Shown here in pieces: positions 57,366-64,000 of a stretch of 64,000 nt of DNA. How positions within the stretch are numbered: position 1 is the stretch's first letter; every line of letters starts with the position of its first letter. Origin of the DNA: Thiopseudomonas alkaliphila (lineage in GTDB: Bacteria > Pseudomonadota > Gammaproteobacteria > Pseudomonadales > Pseudomonadaceae); contig NZ_CP012358.1 in assembly GCF_001267175.1 (NCBI RefSeq), positions 2,107,001 through 2,171,000 of the forward strand, written 5' to 3'. Both the position numbers and the translations under genes were made by a program. The notes beneath the pieces were generated by a model. The model searched no databases. It saw only the letters and a program-made list of their open reading frames with translations, and was not told where the DNA came from.

Positions 57366-59882
57366 CTAGTTGCGCGGTTTAGCCCGTGCCGTTGGCTCAG
57401 CGAGTAAAGGATTATCCGGCCAGTAATGCTTAGGGTAGCGACCTTTTAAATCTTTTTTTACCTCGTGGTAGGTGTTTTGCCAAAAGCTGGCTAAGTCCAT
57501 CGTTACCTGTACCGGGCGTTGGGCCGGTGACAACAAGTGTAATTTAAGTGGCTGTAACCCTTTTGCTAATTTCGGCGTTTGCGCTAAACCAAATAACTCT
57601 TGTAAGCGTACGGCAAGTACTGGGGGGCGCTCGAGGTAATCAATCCGTTTATTAGAGCCAGAGGGTACTTGAATGTGAGAGGGACAGAGCTGATTGAGTT
57701 GCTGTTGTTGCTCCCAGGAAAGAAGCGAGTGCAGGGCATGGCCCAGCTCGATTTTGGCTAGTTGCGCTTGACGCTGAACACCTTGCACAAAAGGCAGCAG
57801 CCAATGTTCCAGTGAATTGATTAGCGCGGCTTGGCTTACATCGGGCCATTTTTCTTCGCTAGTTAGTTGCCCTTGTTGCTGTAAATCATGCAGCAACTGA
57901 ACCCGCGCCAACCATTGTTGGTGTTCCGGTATCCAGGGTAAACAGCTGAGTTGTTGCTGGCGTATATAACTGATTAAGGTTTGTGCAATTAACGACTGAT
58001 CAATGGCGGCATGGGCTTGCGTACTTAACGTCAGTGCTCCGACCTTAACCCGCTGTTGAGCAATAAAACCACCGGCATCAGCTTGCCATGCACATTCACT
58101 CACGGTGTCCACCAGTGAGGCTAGACAGCCAGCAAATAATGCCGCGGATAAAGGTAGGGCACGTTGAATAATATCGTGGCTGCGACCTTGCACCGAACCC
58201 AGCTCAGCAATAACTAGCCACTCTGACTGTTGCAACGAGTCGGGCTGATAAAATTGCGCGGCGCGGCCATTGGCTAGCTTGTAGCTTTGTTGGTTGGTGC
58301 GCTGGGCAATTCGCTCGGGAAAAGCCAGGGCTAGGGCTGCGGCCAAGGCCAGATCAGGGCTTGGCATCTCGCCCACCCTAAGCGGCTGCTTGGGTAATAA
58401 CTGCTGATAGCGTTTAGCTTGTTGCTTAATGCGCTGGGCACGTCCTTGCTGAGAGCGTTCAATTTGGTAATCGCCTTGTAACGCCTCAATACGCAGGGAT
58501 AAATCAGCGCCTTGTTCTGGCAAAATATCACGCTCGCCTAATAGGGCCGCTAATAAACAGGCGGTCTCTGTGGCGTTAAACGCTTGTCCGTAGAGTAATA
58601 AACAGGCAATTCGTGGCTCAACCGGAAGCTGCAGCATCGCCTGACCTTGTGCGGTTAAACGTCTTTGCTGATCAATCGCACCTAGTTGCTGTAATCCTAT
58701 TAAGGCCTGCTGGTAGGCGCTGGGTTTAGGCGGATCGAGCCAAAATAACTCATCAGGCTCTGCCCCCCATTGTACTAACTGCAGTGCTAACGAGGATAAA
58801 TCCGCTTGGCTGATAGCGGGTGTGGAAAAAGCAGGTAATTGTTGATGCTGCTGCTCTGACCATAATCGATAACAGCGCCCAGGTTCGATACGGCCGGCTC
58901 GGCCTGCACGCTGTGCGGCAGAGGCTTGGCTAATGCGCTGGGTGGTTAGGCGCTGGGTCTGAGTGGTTAAATCAAATAAGGGCACTCGCTCTAACCCGCT
59001 ATCAATCACCTCGGTAATGCCTTCAATAGTAATACTAGACTCGGCAATATTAGTGGCTAAGACTATTTTTCGTAGCCCAGCAGGAGGTGGCTGGATTGCT
59101 CGTTGTTGCTGCTCAAGGGATAACTCGCCATACAGGGGAGTGATCAAGGTATCTGCCTGTTGCGCTTGGTTAAGGGCCTGCAACAGTTGTTGAATTGCCT
59201 GTTGTCCCGGTAAAAATACCAGCAGATTGCCGCTTGATTTCCTCCAGCAGTGTAGTGTGGTTTGTAGCAGACTCGGCAGCAAAGGCTCATTTAACTTGCG
59301 CGGCTCCCCCCAATGAATAGTGACTGGAAACTGGCGACCTTGGCTTTCAATAAAGGGCGCTTGGGGAAACTGTTGGCGTAAGCGCTGGCTGGGCAAAGTC
59401 GCCGACATAATTAACAGGCGCAGTGGAGTATCTCGCAGTAATTCACGGCCATTGAGCATTAAGGCAAGGGCCAGATCGCTGTCTAGGCTGCGCTCATGAA
59501 ACTCATCAAAGATGACTAGTCCCACACCTTCTAGGCTAGGATCTTGTTGCAACATGCGTAGAAAAACGCCTTCGGTCACGACTTCAATTTGGCTGGCAGC
59601 ACTTACTTTAGTTGCCATACGCATGCGGTATCCCACACGTTGACCAACGGCTTGTCCTAGTTGCGCGGCTAAGCGTTCAGCTGCATTGCGTACCGCTAAG
59701 CGTCTTGGCTCAAGGAGGATGATTTTTTGGTCGGCTAGCCAAGGTTGATCTAGCAGGTATAACGGCACCTGAGTCGTTTTACCTGCGCCGGGTGCTGCTT
59801 GCAAAATAACTTCGGTATGTTCACGCAGCGCTTGGAGTAGGGGTTGATAAACCGTATAAATCGGCAAGTCAGTAGCAAACAC
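57366..59882 (-). CDS. hrpB: ATP-dependent helicase HrpB (DEAH/RHA family)
   Basis: The 838-residue helicase begins with the Walker A motif APGAGKTTQVPLYLLDQPW, then VIFDEFHERSLDSDLALALM (DEFH form of the DEAH box), LIMSATL and SQASAAQRAGRAGRIEPGRCY. The long C-terminal part is the HrpB-specific domain, ending DNPLLAEPTARAKPRN. Its RNA substrate is unknown. It is divergent from the Mrr-type gene across 139 bases. Confidence 0.95.
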   Translation of the reverse strand: MFATDLPIYTVYQPLLQALREHTEVILQAAPGAGKTTQVPLYLLDQPWLADQKIILLEPRRLAVRNAAERLAAQLGQAVGQRVGYRMRMATKVSAASQIEVVTEGVFLRMLQQDPSLEGVGLVIFDEFHERSLDSDLALALMLNGRELLRDTPLRLLIMSATLPSQRLRQQFPQAPFIESQGRQFPVTIHWGEPRKLNEPLLPSLLQTTLHCWRKSSGNLLVFLPGQQAIQQLLQALNQAQQADTLITPLYGELSLEQQQRAIQPPPAGLRKIVLATNIAESSITIEGITEVIDSGLERVPLFDLTTQTQRLTTQRISQASAAQRAGRAGRIEPGRCYRLWSEQQHQQLPAFSTPAISQADLSSLALQLVQWGAEPDELFWLDPPKPSAYQQALIGLQQLGAIDQQRRLTAQGQAMLQLPVEPRIACLLLYGQAFNATETACLLAALLGERDILPEQGADLSLRIEALQGDYQIERSQQGRAQRIKQQAKRYQQLLPKQPLRVGEMPSPDLALAAALALAFPERIAQRTNQQSYKLANGRAAQFYQPDSLQQSEWLVIAELGSVQGRSHDIIQRALPLSAALFAGCLASLVDTVSECAWQADAGGFIAQQRVKVGALTLSTQAHAAIDQSLIAQTLISYIRQQQLSCLPWIPEHQQWLARVQLLHDLQQQGQLTSEEKWPDVSQAALINSLEHWLLPFVQGVQRQAQLAKIELGHALHSLLSWEQQQQLNQLCPSHIQVPSGSNKRIDYLERPPVLAVRLQELFGLAQTPKLAKGLQPLKLHLLSPAQRPVQVTMDLASFWQNTYHEVKKDLKGRYPKHYWPDNPLLAEPTARAKPRN

Positions 59883-59973
59883 GAGGGAATTCCATTGAAA
59901 GGCAAGTGCGCACTGTAGCAGATTTTATTTGATCGCTGTTAGCCGCAGTCTGACTGGAAAAAAAGCCCTTTTA

Positions 59974-59989
59974 CTGTATACTTATACAC
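59974..59989 (+). promoter_or_regulatory. LexA-like box upstream of the Mrr-type nuclease gene
   Basis: CTGTATACTTATACAC matches the SOS box CTGT-N8-ACAG with a single mismatch at the last base. It overlaps promoter-like TATACT/TATACA sequences 33-48 bases before the GTG start. SOS control is inferred. Confidence 0.5.
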
Positions 59990-60021
59990 CTTTGTTACCC
60001 AGCTTAATTTAAGGTTGTTAC

Positions 60022-60720
60022 GTGCGGAACCAGAAAAAAACGCCCTACGGTGTGCGCAAACGTCGCTCGTGGTGGTGGCTGCCCTATTCCTTGGGTCAGT
60101 GGCACTTTATTGTTGGCAGTACTTTATTAATCGGCGCACTGGGTTTGTATCAACATTATCTGGGTTACCTGATATTTATTGATGGCTGGCAACCGTTATA
60201 TCCCTTGTACTTTGTTGATTTTCAGCAGCTCAAAGCCGAGTTGGGATTTAATTTAGCTTATTTAAGCCAGTTGTATGTTTTGCCACAGCTGGCATTAGGC
60301 TTATTGCTGGGGCCGTTTAAGCGCTTTAAGCGTACCCAGGTCGCCCGTAAAGTGGCGAGTGCTCGTTCGGCAAAAAAAGCCTTGCAGGGCTTAAGTTGGC
60401 AGGAATTTGAAGTACTCACCGCCGAAATTTTCCGCGAACAAGGCTACAGCGTTGAAAACACCGTGGAAGGAGCTGACGGTGGTGTGGATGTTATTGCGAA
60501 AAAGAAAGGCGAAATCTATGTGATCCAGTGTAAGCATTGGAATAGCCGAGTAGGGGTCGCTATTATTCGCGAAATGGCCGGTATTGTAGCTGCCAGTGGC
60601 GCGGCTAAAGGTTATGTTGTGGCCTCAGGTGGTTTTACCTTAGATGCGATTGATTTTGCCCGTAGCGCCGGCGTTGAGCTAATGGCTGCCGAAGATATTC
60701 TGCACGCCTTGGGGCGTTAA
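60022..60720 (+). CDS. Membrane-anchored Mrr-type restriction endonuclease-like protein
   Basis: The 232-residue protein starts at GTG. Residues 1-105 contain two hydrophobic segments (QWHFIVGSTLLIGALGLYQH and VLPQLALGLLLGPF) separated by an aromatic loop. Residues about 120-232 are an Mrr_cat PD-(D/E)XK nuclease domain: LSWQEFEVLTAEIFREQGY, the acidic GADGGVDVIAKKKGE and the catalytic VIQCKHW, then VVASGGFTLDAIDFARSAGV. Such proteins cut DNA, often when it is modified. The target is unknown. The gene lies alone behind a LexA-like box. Confidence 0.88.
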   Translation: MRNQKKTPYGVRKRRSWWWLPYSLGQWHFIVGSTLLIGALGLYQHYLGYLIFIDGWQPLYPLYFVDFQQLKAELGFNLAYLSQLYVLPQLALGLLLGPFKRFKRTQVARKVASARSAKKALQGLSWQEFEVLTAEIFREQGYSVENTVEGADGGVDVIAKKKGEIYVIQCKHWNSRVGVAIIREMAGIVAASGAAKGYVVASGGFTLDAIDFARSAGVELMAAEDILHALGR

Positions 60721-60723
60721 CAG

Positions 60724-60752
60724 GCCTGCTACAAGTAATAGCTGTAGCAGGC
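60724..60752. terminator. Hairpin between the Mrr-type gene and dctM
   Basis: GCCTGCTACA pairs perfectly with TGTAGCAGGC over a 9-base loop between convergent stops; no long T-run. Confidence 0.6.
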
Positions 60753-60766
60753 TCTACATAGCATGG

Positions 60767-62032
60767 TTAAATAATCCCCACTGCAATAACAGGGAATAAA
60801 TAGACCAAGACTAAGGCTAAAAACATCACAAAGAAGAAGGGAATGACCCCTTTAGAGACTTCGGCCAATGAGCCTTTGCCAACGGCTTGGATTACAAAAA
60901 GATTCATGCCAACCGGCGGAGTGATAAGAGCAAACTCAATCAAGATCGCAAATAAAATACCAAACCAGATGCGGTCAATCCCCATGGCATTCAGTGCAGG
61001 TAACAGGATTGGCATCATCAGCATCAGTAGCGAAACGGACTCTAAGAACAATCCCATGATCAACACAATGACACCGACGACCAATAAAAAGCCAGTGGGA
61101 GTGGAGAAGGTGTGGACAATGGCCGCAGTAATAACTTGGGGAATATCATAGAGTGCAACCGCGTGGCTAAAGAGTTTAGCGCCAACAATAATCAAAAATA
61201 AGGTTACCGTGGTGCGTAGGCTGTCCATACAGGCCAGTTTAAAGTCGCTCCAGGAAAGGCGCTTCATCAGCAGTACTATGGCTAAGGCCGCCACCGTACC
61301 AACACCTGCAGCTTCGGTGGGAGTGAAAGCACCCGAGTAAATGCCGCTGATAATCAGTAATGCCAGTGCCATTGAAGGCAGTGCACGTAGACTCAAGCGT
61401 AGGCGCTGCTGGCGCGAGGCTTTAGCTACGGGGACGGTATGCTGATCAAACAGTGCATGGATAAAGCAGTAAGCGACAAATAGAGCAGTCAGTAACAGTC
61501 CTGGAAGTAAACCGGCTAAGAAGAGATCTACGATCGAGTCTTCAGTAATTGAGCTGTAAATAATTAGCGGAATCGAAGGCGGGATTAAGATGCCTAAGGT
61601 ACCGCCAGCGGCTAATAAGCCAAATACAAAGCGGCGCTGGTAACCGCGCGAGGTCATTTCATGGATCGCCACGTTGCCAATGGTGGCAGAGGTGGCCACA
61701 GATGAACCGCAAATAGCGGAAAACAGTGCGCAGGATAAAATGGTGGCAATTCCTAAGCCGCCTTTCCAGTGCCCAACCCAACTTTGCATGGCAGCAAATA
61801 AATCGCGGCCAATGCCACCTTTAAGCAAAATATTCGACATTAATAAAAATAAAGGTACCGATAACAAAATAAAGTTATCTACCCCGCTAATCAGCTGAAT
61901 CGGCACTGCGGCTAAGGGAATGTCGATATACCACAGCATAGCCATGGCGACTGCGGTAAAACTAAAAGCAATCGGCACTCCGACTAACAGCAGCACCCAC
62001 AACAAGGCAAGAATAATTAAACTACTGGTCAT
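60767..62032 (-). CDS. TRAP transporter large permease (DctM-type)
   Basis: The 421-residue membrane protein has about 12 helices and DctM signatures: VPIAFSFTAVAMAMLWY, LFLLMSNILLKGGIGRDLF, LFSAICGSSVATSATIGNVA, GILIPPSIPLIIYSSITEDS and PVGMNLFVIQAVGKGS. It forms the cation-coupled channel with the small subunit, fed by the periplasmic binding protein. The start overlaps the dctQ stop by four bases. Substrate, usually a C4-dicarboxylate, keto acid or sugar acid, cannot be assigned. Confidence 0.95.
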   Translation of the reverse strand: MTSSLIILALLWVLLLVGVPIAFSFTAVAMAMLWYIDIPLAAVPIQLISGVDNFILLSVPLFLLMSNILLKGGIGRDLFAAMQSWVGHWKGGLGIATILSCALFSAICGSSVATSATIGNVAIHEMTSRGYQRRFVFGLLAAGGTLGILIPPSIPLIIYSSITEDSIVDLFLAGLLPGLLLTALFVAYCFIHALFDQHTVPVAKASRQQRLRLSLRALPSMALALLIISGIYSGAFTPTEAAGVGTVAALAIVLLMKRLSWSDFKLACMDSLRTTVTLFLIIVGAKLFSHAVALYDIPQVITAAIVHTFSTPTGFLLVVGVIVLIMGLFLESVSLLMLMMPILLPALNAMGIDRIWFGILFAILIEFALITPPVGMNLFVIQAVGKGSLAEVSKGVIPFFFVMFLALVLVYLFPVIAVGII

Positions 62033-62544
62033 GGACGCGGCTCCGCGGTGATCGGCTGCTTAAGTAGTTGCAGCATGTGTAACAGGGCTTGTACTAACAA
62101 TAAAGAAAAGCCAATAGGTAACGACAGTTCGACCAACCAACTGGGTAACACTAATAAGCTAGCGGATGCTCGCTGCTGGGCTAAGCTTTCTAGCAGTGAT
62201 TCAACTGACAATAAAATAATAAGTACCGAGCAAGCACACATTACAAGTAAGCCTAACCATTCGCTGATTTGCTGGCCAAGCCGACCAAAGCGTTCAGCGA
62301 CTAACTCAATGCGCAGCATAGCGCGGCTTTGCAGCACATAGGCCATGCCTAAATAGGTGGCCCAGACTTGCGCCAATAAGCTCAACTCTTCCACCCAGAT
62401 TGACGGTGAACCCAGCAAATAACGAGAAATAACTTCATATAGGATTGCAAACGCAACCAGCACAAACAGCGCAGCACCTAGCTTGGCGGCGGCTTGACTG
62501 AGGATGGTAACCAGTGCTGGAGAAGAGGGTTGATTAGTTGGCAT
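62029..62544 (-). CDS. TRAP transporter small permease (DctQ-type)
   Basis: The 171-residue subunit has four membrane helices (AALFVLVAFAILYEVISRYL, WVEELSLLAQVWATYLGMAY and others), typical of DctQ. I start at the ATG at 62544, where GTGAGG gives a ribosome site; a GTG four codons earlier is possible. The start overlaps the end of the binding-protein gene by 11 bases. Confidence 0.92.
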   Translation of the reverse strand: MPTNQPSSPALVTILSQAAAKLGAALFVLVAFAILYEVISRYLLGSPSIWVEELSLLAQVWATYLGMAYVLQSRAMLRIELVAERFGRLGQQISEWLGLLVMCACSVLIILLSVESLLESLAQQRASASLLVLPSWLVELSLPIGFSLLLVQALLHMLQLLKQPITAEPRP

Positions 62545-63550
62545 GCTGCGCCTCACGGATCTGTTGGTTAACTTGGTCGACGGCGGTTAACAGCTGTTGG
62601 CCGAGTTCCCCCGTGCGCTGTAAAAAAGCTTCGCGTACTGGCGCGGCAGCAATGCGCCAGCTGTCGCGCTCGGCATCGCTCAGTTCAATTACTCGGGTAT
62701 TGGGTTGCGCGGCAACAAACTCTTCAGCTTCGCGTTCTAGGCGTGGAATATCATGCCGTAGTTGGTTTTCGGCATATTGCGCGGCTTGGCGTAAAATAGC
62801 TTGTTGCTGTTCGGTTAAAGTCTGCCAGCGCTGCTCATTAATTAGTGAAACAAACTCAACATCTGCATGGCGAGTGAGGGTAATAGATGGCATCAGCTGA
62901 TACAGCTTGCGTGATTTGATGGCTAGAATCCCGCTCAATCCGGCATCGACTGTTCCCCGCTGATAAGCTAGATATTGTTCGGCACCCGACAGCAGTGTGG
63001 GCCCCGCACCGACTGCGCTAATAAACTCGCCCACAGTTTTACCAAACACACGCACCTTGCGCCCGGCTAAATCTTTAGGGGTGCGTACTTCATGGTGCGA
63101 CATAATGACCGTGCTGCCATAGGGTTGCCACCACATCACGCGAGTTCCAGTCTGGCGCATTGCCTCATCTAAGGGCGCGCGTACTGGGCTGTTGGGGGCA
63201 ATTGCGGCAAGCACTGCCTGTTGATTATCAAATAAAAACGGCAGATAAAATAGGTCTACCGCTGGTAGGGTGCCGGCAAACTGGGTGAGTGAAACAATAC
63301 CCATATCCACTGCTCCCACGGCAATCGCCTTGGGCATTTCTTTATCGCTATACAGCTGCGAAGCCGGATAGATTTTAATTTTAAGTTGGCCTTGGCTTAA
63401 GCGCTGCACTTCATCGGCAAAGAGGTGCAGGTTTTCACCTAGGGCATGTTTGTCGGGTAGCTGTGAGGCAAGACGTAATTCAGTTACCGCCCAGCAGTTT
63501 AAAGCAACACTGCATAGCAGTAGCGCGGTTAATTGTCGTAGAAAAAACAT
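62534..63550 (-). CDS. TRAP transporter periplasmic binding protein (DctP-type)
   Basis: The 338-residue protein has a signal peptide (MFFLRQLTALLLCSVALNCWA) and the DctP fold: LRLASQLPDKHALGENLHLF, FADEVQRLSQGQLKIKIYPA, PFLFDNQQAVLAA and MWWQPYGSTVIMSHHEVRTP. The carboxylate-binding arginine should lie in DLAGRKVRVFGKTVGEFI. No strong ribosome site precedes ATG. It is the first gene of the TRAP operon, with inverted repeats upstream. Confidence 0.94.
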   Translation of the reverse strand: MFFLRQLTALLLCSVALNCWAVTELRLASQLPDKHALGENLHLFADEVQRLSQGQLKIKIYPASQLYSDKEMPKAIAVGAVDMGIVSLTQFAGTLPAVDLFYLPFLFDNQQAVLAAIAPNSPVRAPLDEAMRQTGTRVMWWQPYGSTVIMSHHEVRTPKDLAGRKVRVFGKTVGEFISAVGAGPTLLSGAEQYLAYQRGTVDAGLSGILAIKSRKLYQLMPSITLTRHADVEFVSLINEQRWQTLTEQQQAILRQAAQYAENQLRHDIPRLEREAEEFVAAQPNTRVIELSDAERDSWRIAAAPVREAFLQRTGELGQQLLTAVDQVNQQIREAQHAN

Positions 63551-63945
63551 AGCTCAATGGAGTGTTCACAAAGGTAGGAAGGGTAATTTTCCTACCTAAG
63601 CTAAGCAAATATCAAACTTCAGCCAATATCCGCAAGAACTCCAATGCTTTAGCCTTAACGCTAGGCTTAGCTTGTGTTTTTAATGGTTTTTTAGTCAATT
63701 GTTGCTCAGCTTGTTGCCTCTTTAAGGACCGATTTTACTTGATAGTGAGCGAACCTAGCCCTTGGCACAATGGTATTTATTGTGCCTTCTAGGTAGGCTG
63801 CAACGTCTGAATTTTTGTGCGGGCTACGCCAGTGCTCAAGTCATCGAGTACTCGCTAGCCTAATTTTTTGTTGTTAGGTGACTGATTAGTCTGCTTATGG
63901 TTGATGGTTCAGGCAGATGTGGTGACCAATCTCTGGAAAAATAAC
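63551..63945. promoter_or_regulatory. Divergent region between TRAP operon and FabH-like gene with repeated AGGTAGG elements
   Basis: No convincing gene lies here: a 76-codon ORF lacks a ribosome site and family features. AGGTAGGAA (63572-63580) is repeated inverted as TTCCTACCT (63589-63597), and CTAGGTAGG recurs near 63789. A second stem, GGCACAAT/ATTGTGCC (63764-63786), has no T-run. The AGGTAGG set could be an operator for the TRAP operon. Confidence 0.5.
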
Positions 63946-64000
63946 ATGATCGGTATTAAAAGCATTGCAAGTTATATCCCACCGGGGCGCATTGATAATG
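63946..64000 (+). CDS. Start of a 3-oxoacyl-ACP synthase III (FabH-like), cut by the window
   Basis: Only 18 codons are visible: MIGIKSIASYIPPGRIDN, preceded by CTGGAAAA as ribosome site. The sequence agrees with the N-terminus of FabH-type beta-ketoacyl-ACP synthase III, which starts fatty acid synthesis. Because only the first codons are seen, the specific paralogue is not determined. Confidence 0.65.
   Translation, partial: MIGIKSIASYIPPGRIDN

Noticed and set aside
60022..60720. Mrr-type gene considered part of a multi-gene defence island.
   Set aside because: Neighbours are hrpB and a TRAP operon; no methylase, specificity subunit or other defence gene is nearby.
63562..63792. A 76-codon ORF in the TRAP/FabH gap.
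   Set aside because: No ribosome site, no recognisable family, odd composition, and it overlaps two inverted repeats.

Overview
The window looks like a core chromosomal stretch from a member of the Pseudomonadaceae. The run rpoD, dnaG, rpsU, tsaD, plsY, folB, folK and the neighbourhood of hldE with a FAD oxidoreductase and aldo/keto reductase match Pseudomonas gene order. The genus is not settled. By eye the base composition is far less GC-rich than P. aeruginosa, so lower-GC relatives such as the Thiopseudomonas/Denitrificimonas group are plausible. This was neither counted nor searched. No insertion sequence, prophage, CRISPR array, plasmid origin or rRNA was seen.

Layout. 1-14.9 kb: a cut-off cyclic-nucleotide/CBS regulator, malate synthase G, a candidate C-rich-loop small RNA, a DUF937 protein, a porin and periplasmic ParB-fold gene pair behind Pho boxes, a sodium:solute symporter with a 43-residue partner, a divergent EamA/AraC pair, hemB, yhhQ, aspA and an isochorismatase-like hydrolase. 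15-23 kb: a three-gene acyl-CoA run (ligase, NCS2-type permease, acyl-CoA dehydrogenase) divergent from a PAS histidine kinase and FixJ-type regulator. 23-28 kb: cca, ahpC-ahpF, a thioesterase and a CAU tRNA. 28-38 kb: the macromolecular synthesis operon, tsaD, plsY, folB-folK, an LrgA/LrgB-like pair and hldE. 38-48 kb: an aldo/keto reductase and FAD enzyme pair, a dicarboxylate/amino-acid symporter, a small glycine/alanine-rich protein and rnfABCDGE. 48-57 kb: the acetate symporter pair (DUF485 plus actP), a DUF6746 protein, an FMN riboswitch followed by ribE-ribBA-ribH-nusB-thiL-pgpA, an M48 lipoprotein and folE. 57-64 kb: hrpB, a membrane-anchored Mrr-type nuclease behind a LexA-like box, a TRAP transporter and the first codons of a FabH-like synthase.

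How it fits together. Several units concern acetate, organic acid and fatty acid use (glcB, actP, the acyl-CoA run, the TRAP and dicarboxylate carriers). Rnf couples membrane ion gradients to ferredoxin redox state, and ahpCF handles peroxides. The most interesting unit for follow-up is the PhoB-type promoter driving an OprP/OprO-like porin together with an exported ParB/Srx-fold protein. Next come the C-rich-loop RNA upstream of glcB, the LexA-box/Mrr-type nuclease and the DnaA-box cluster beside aspA.
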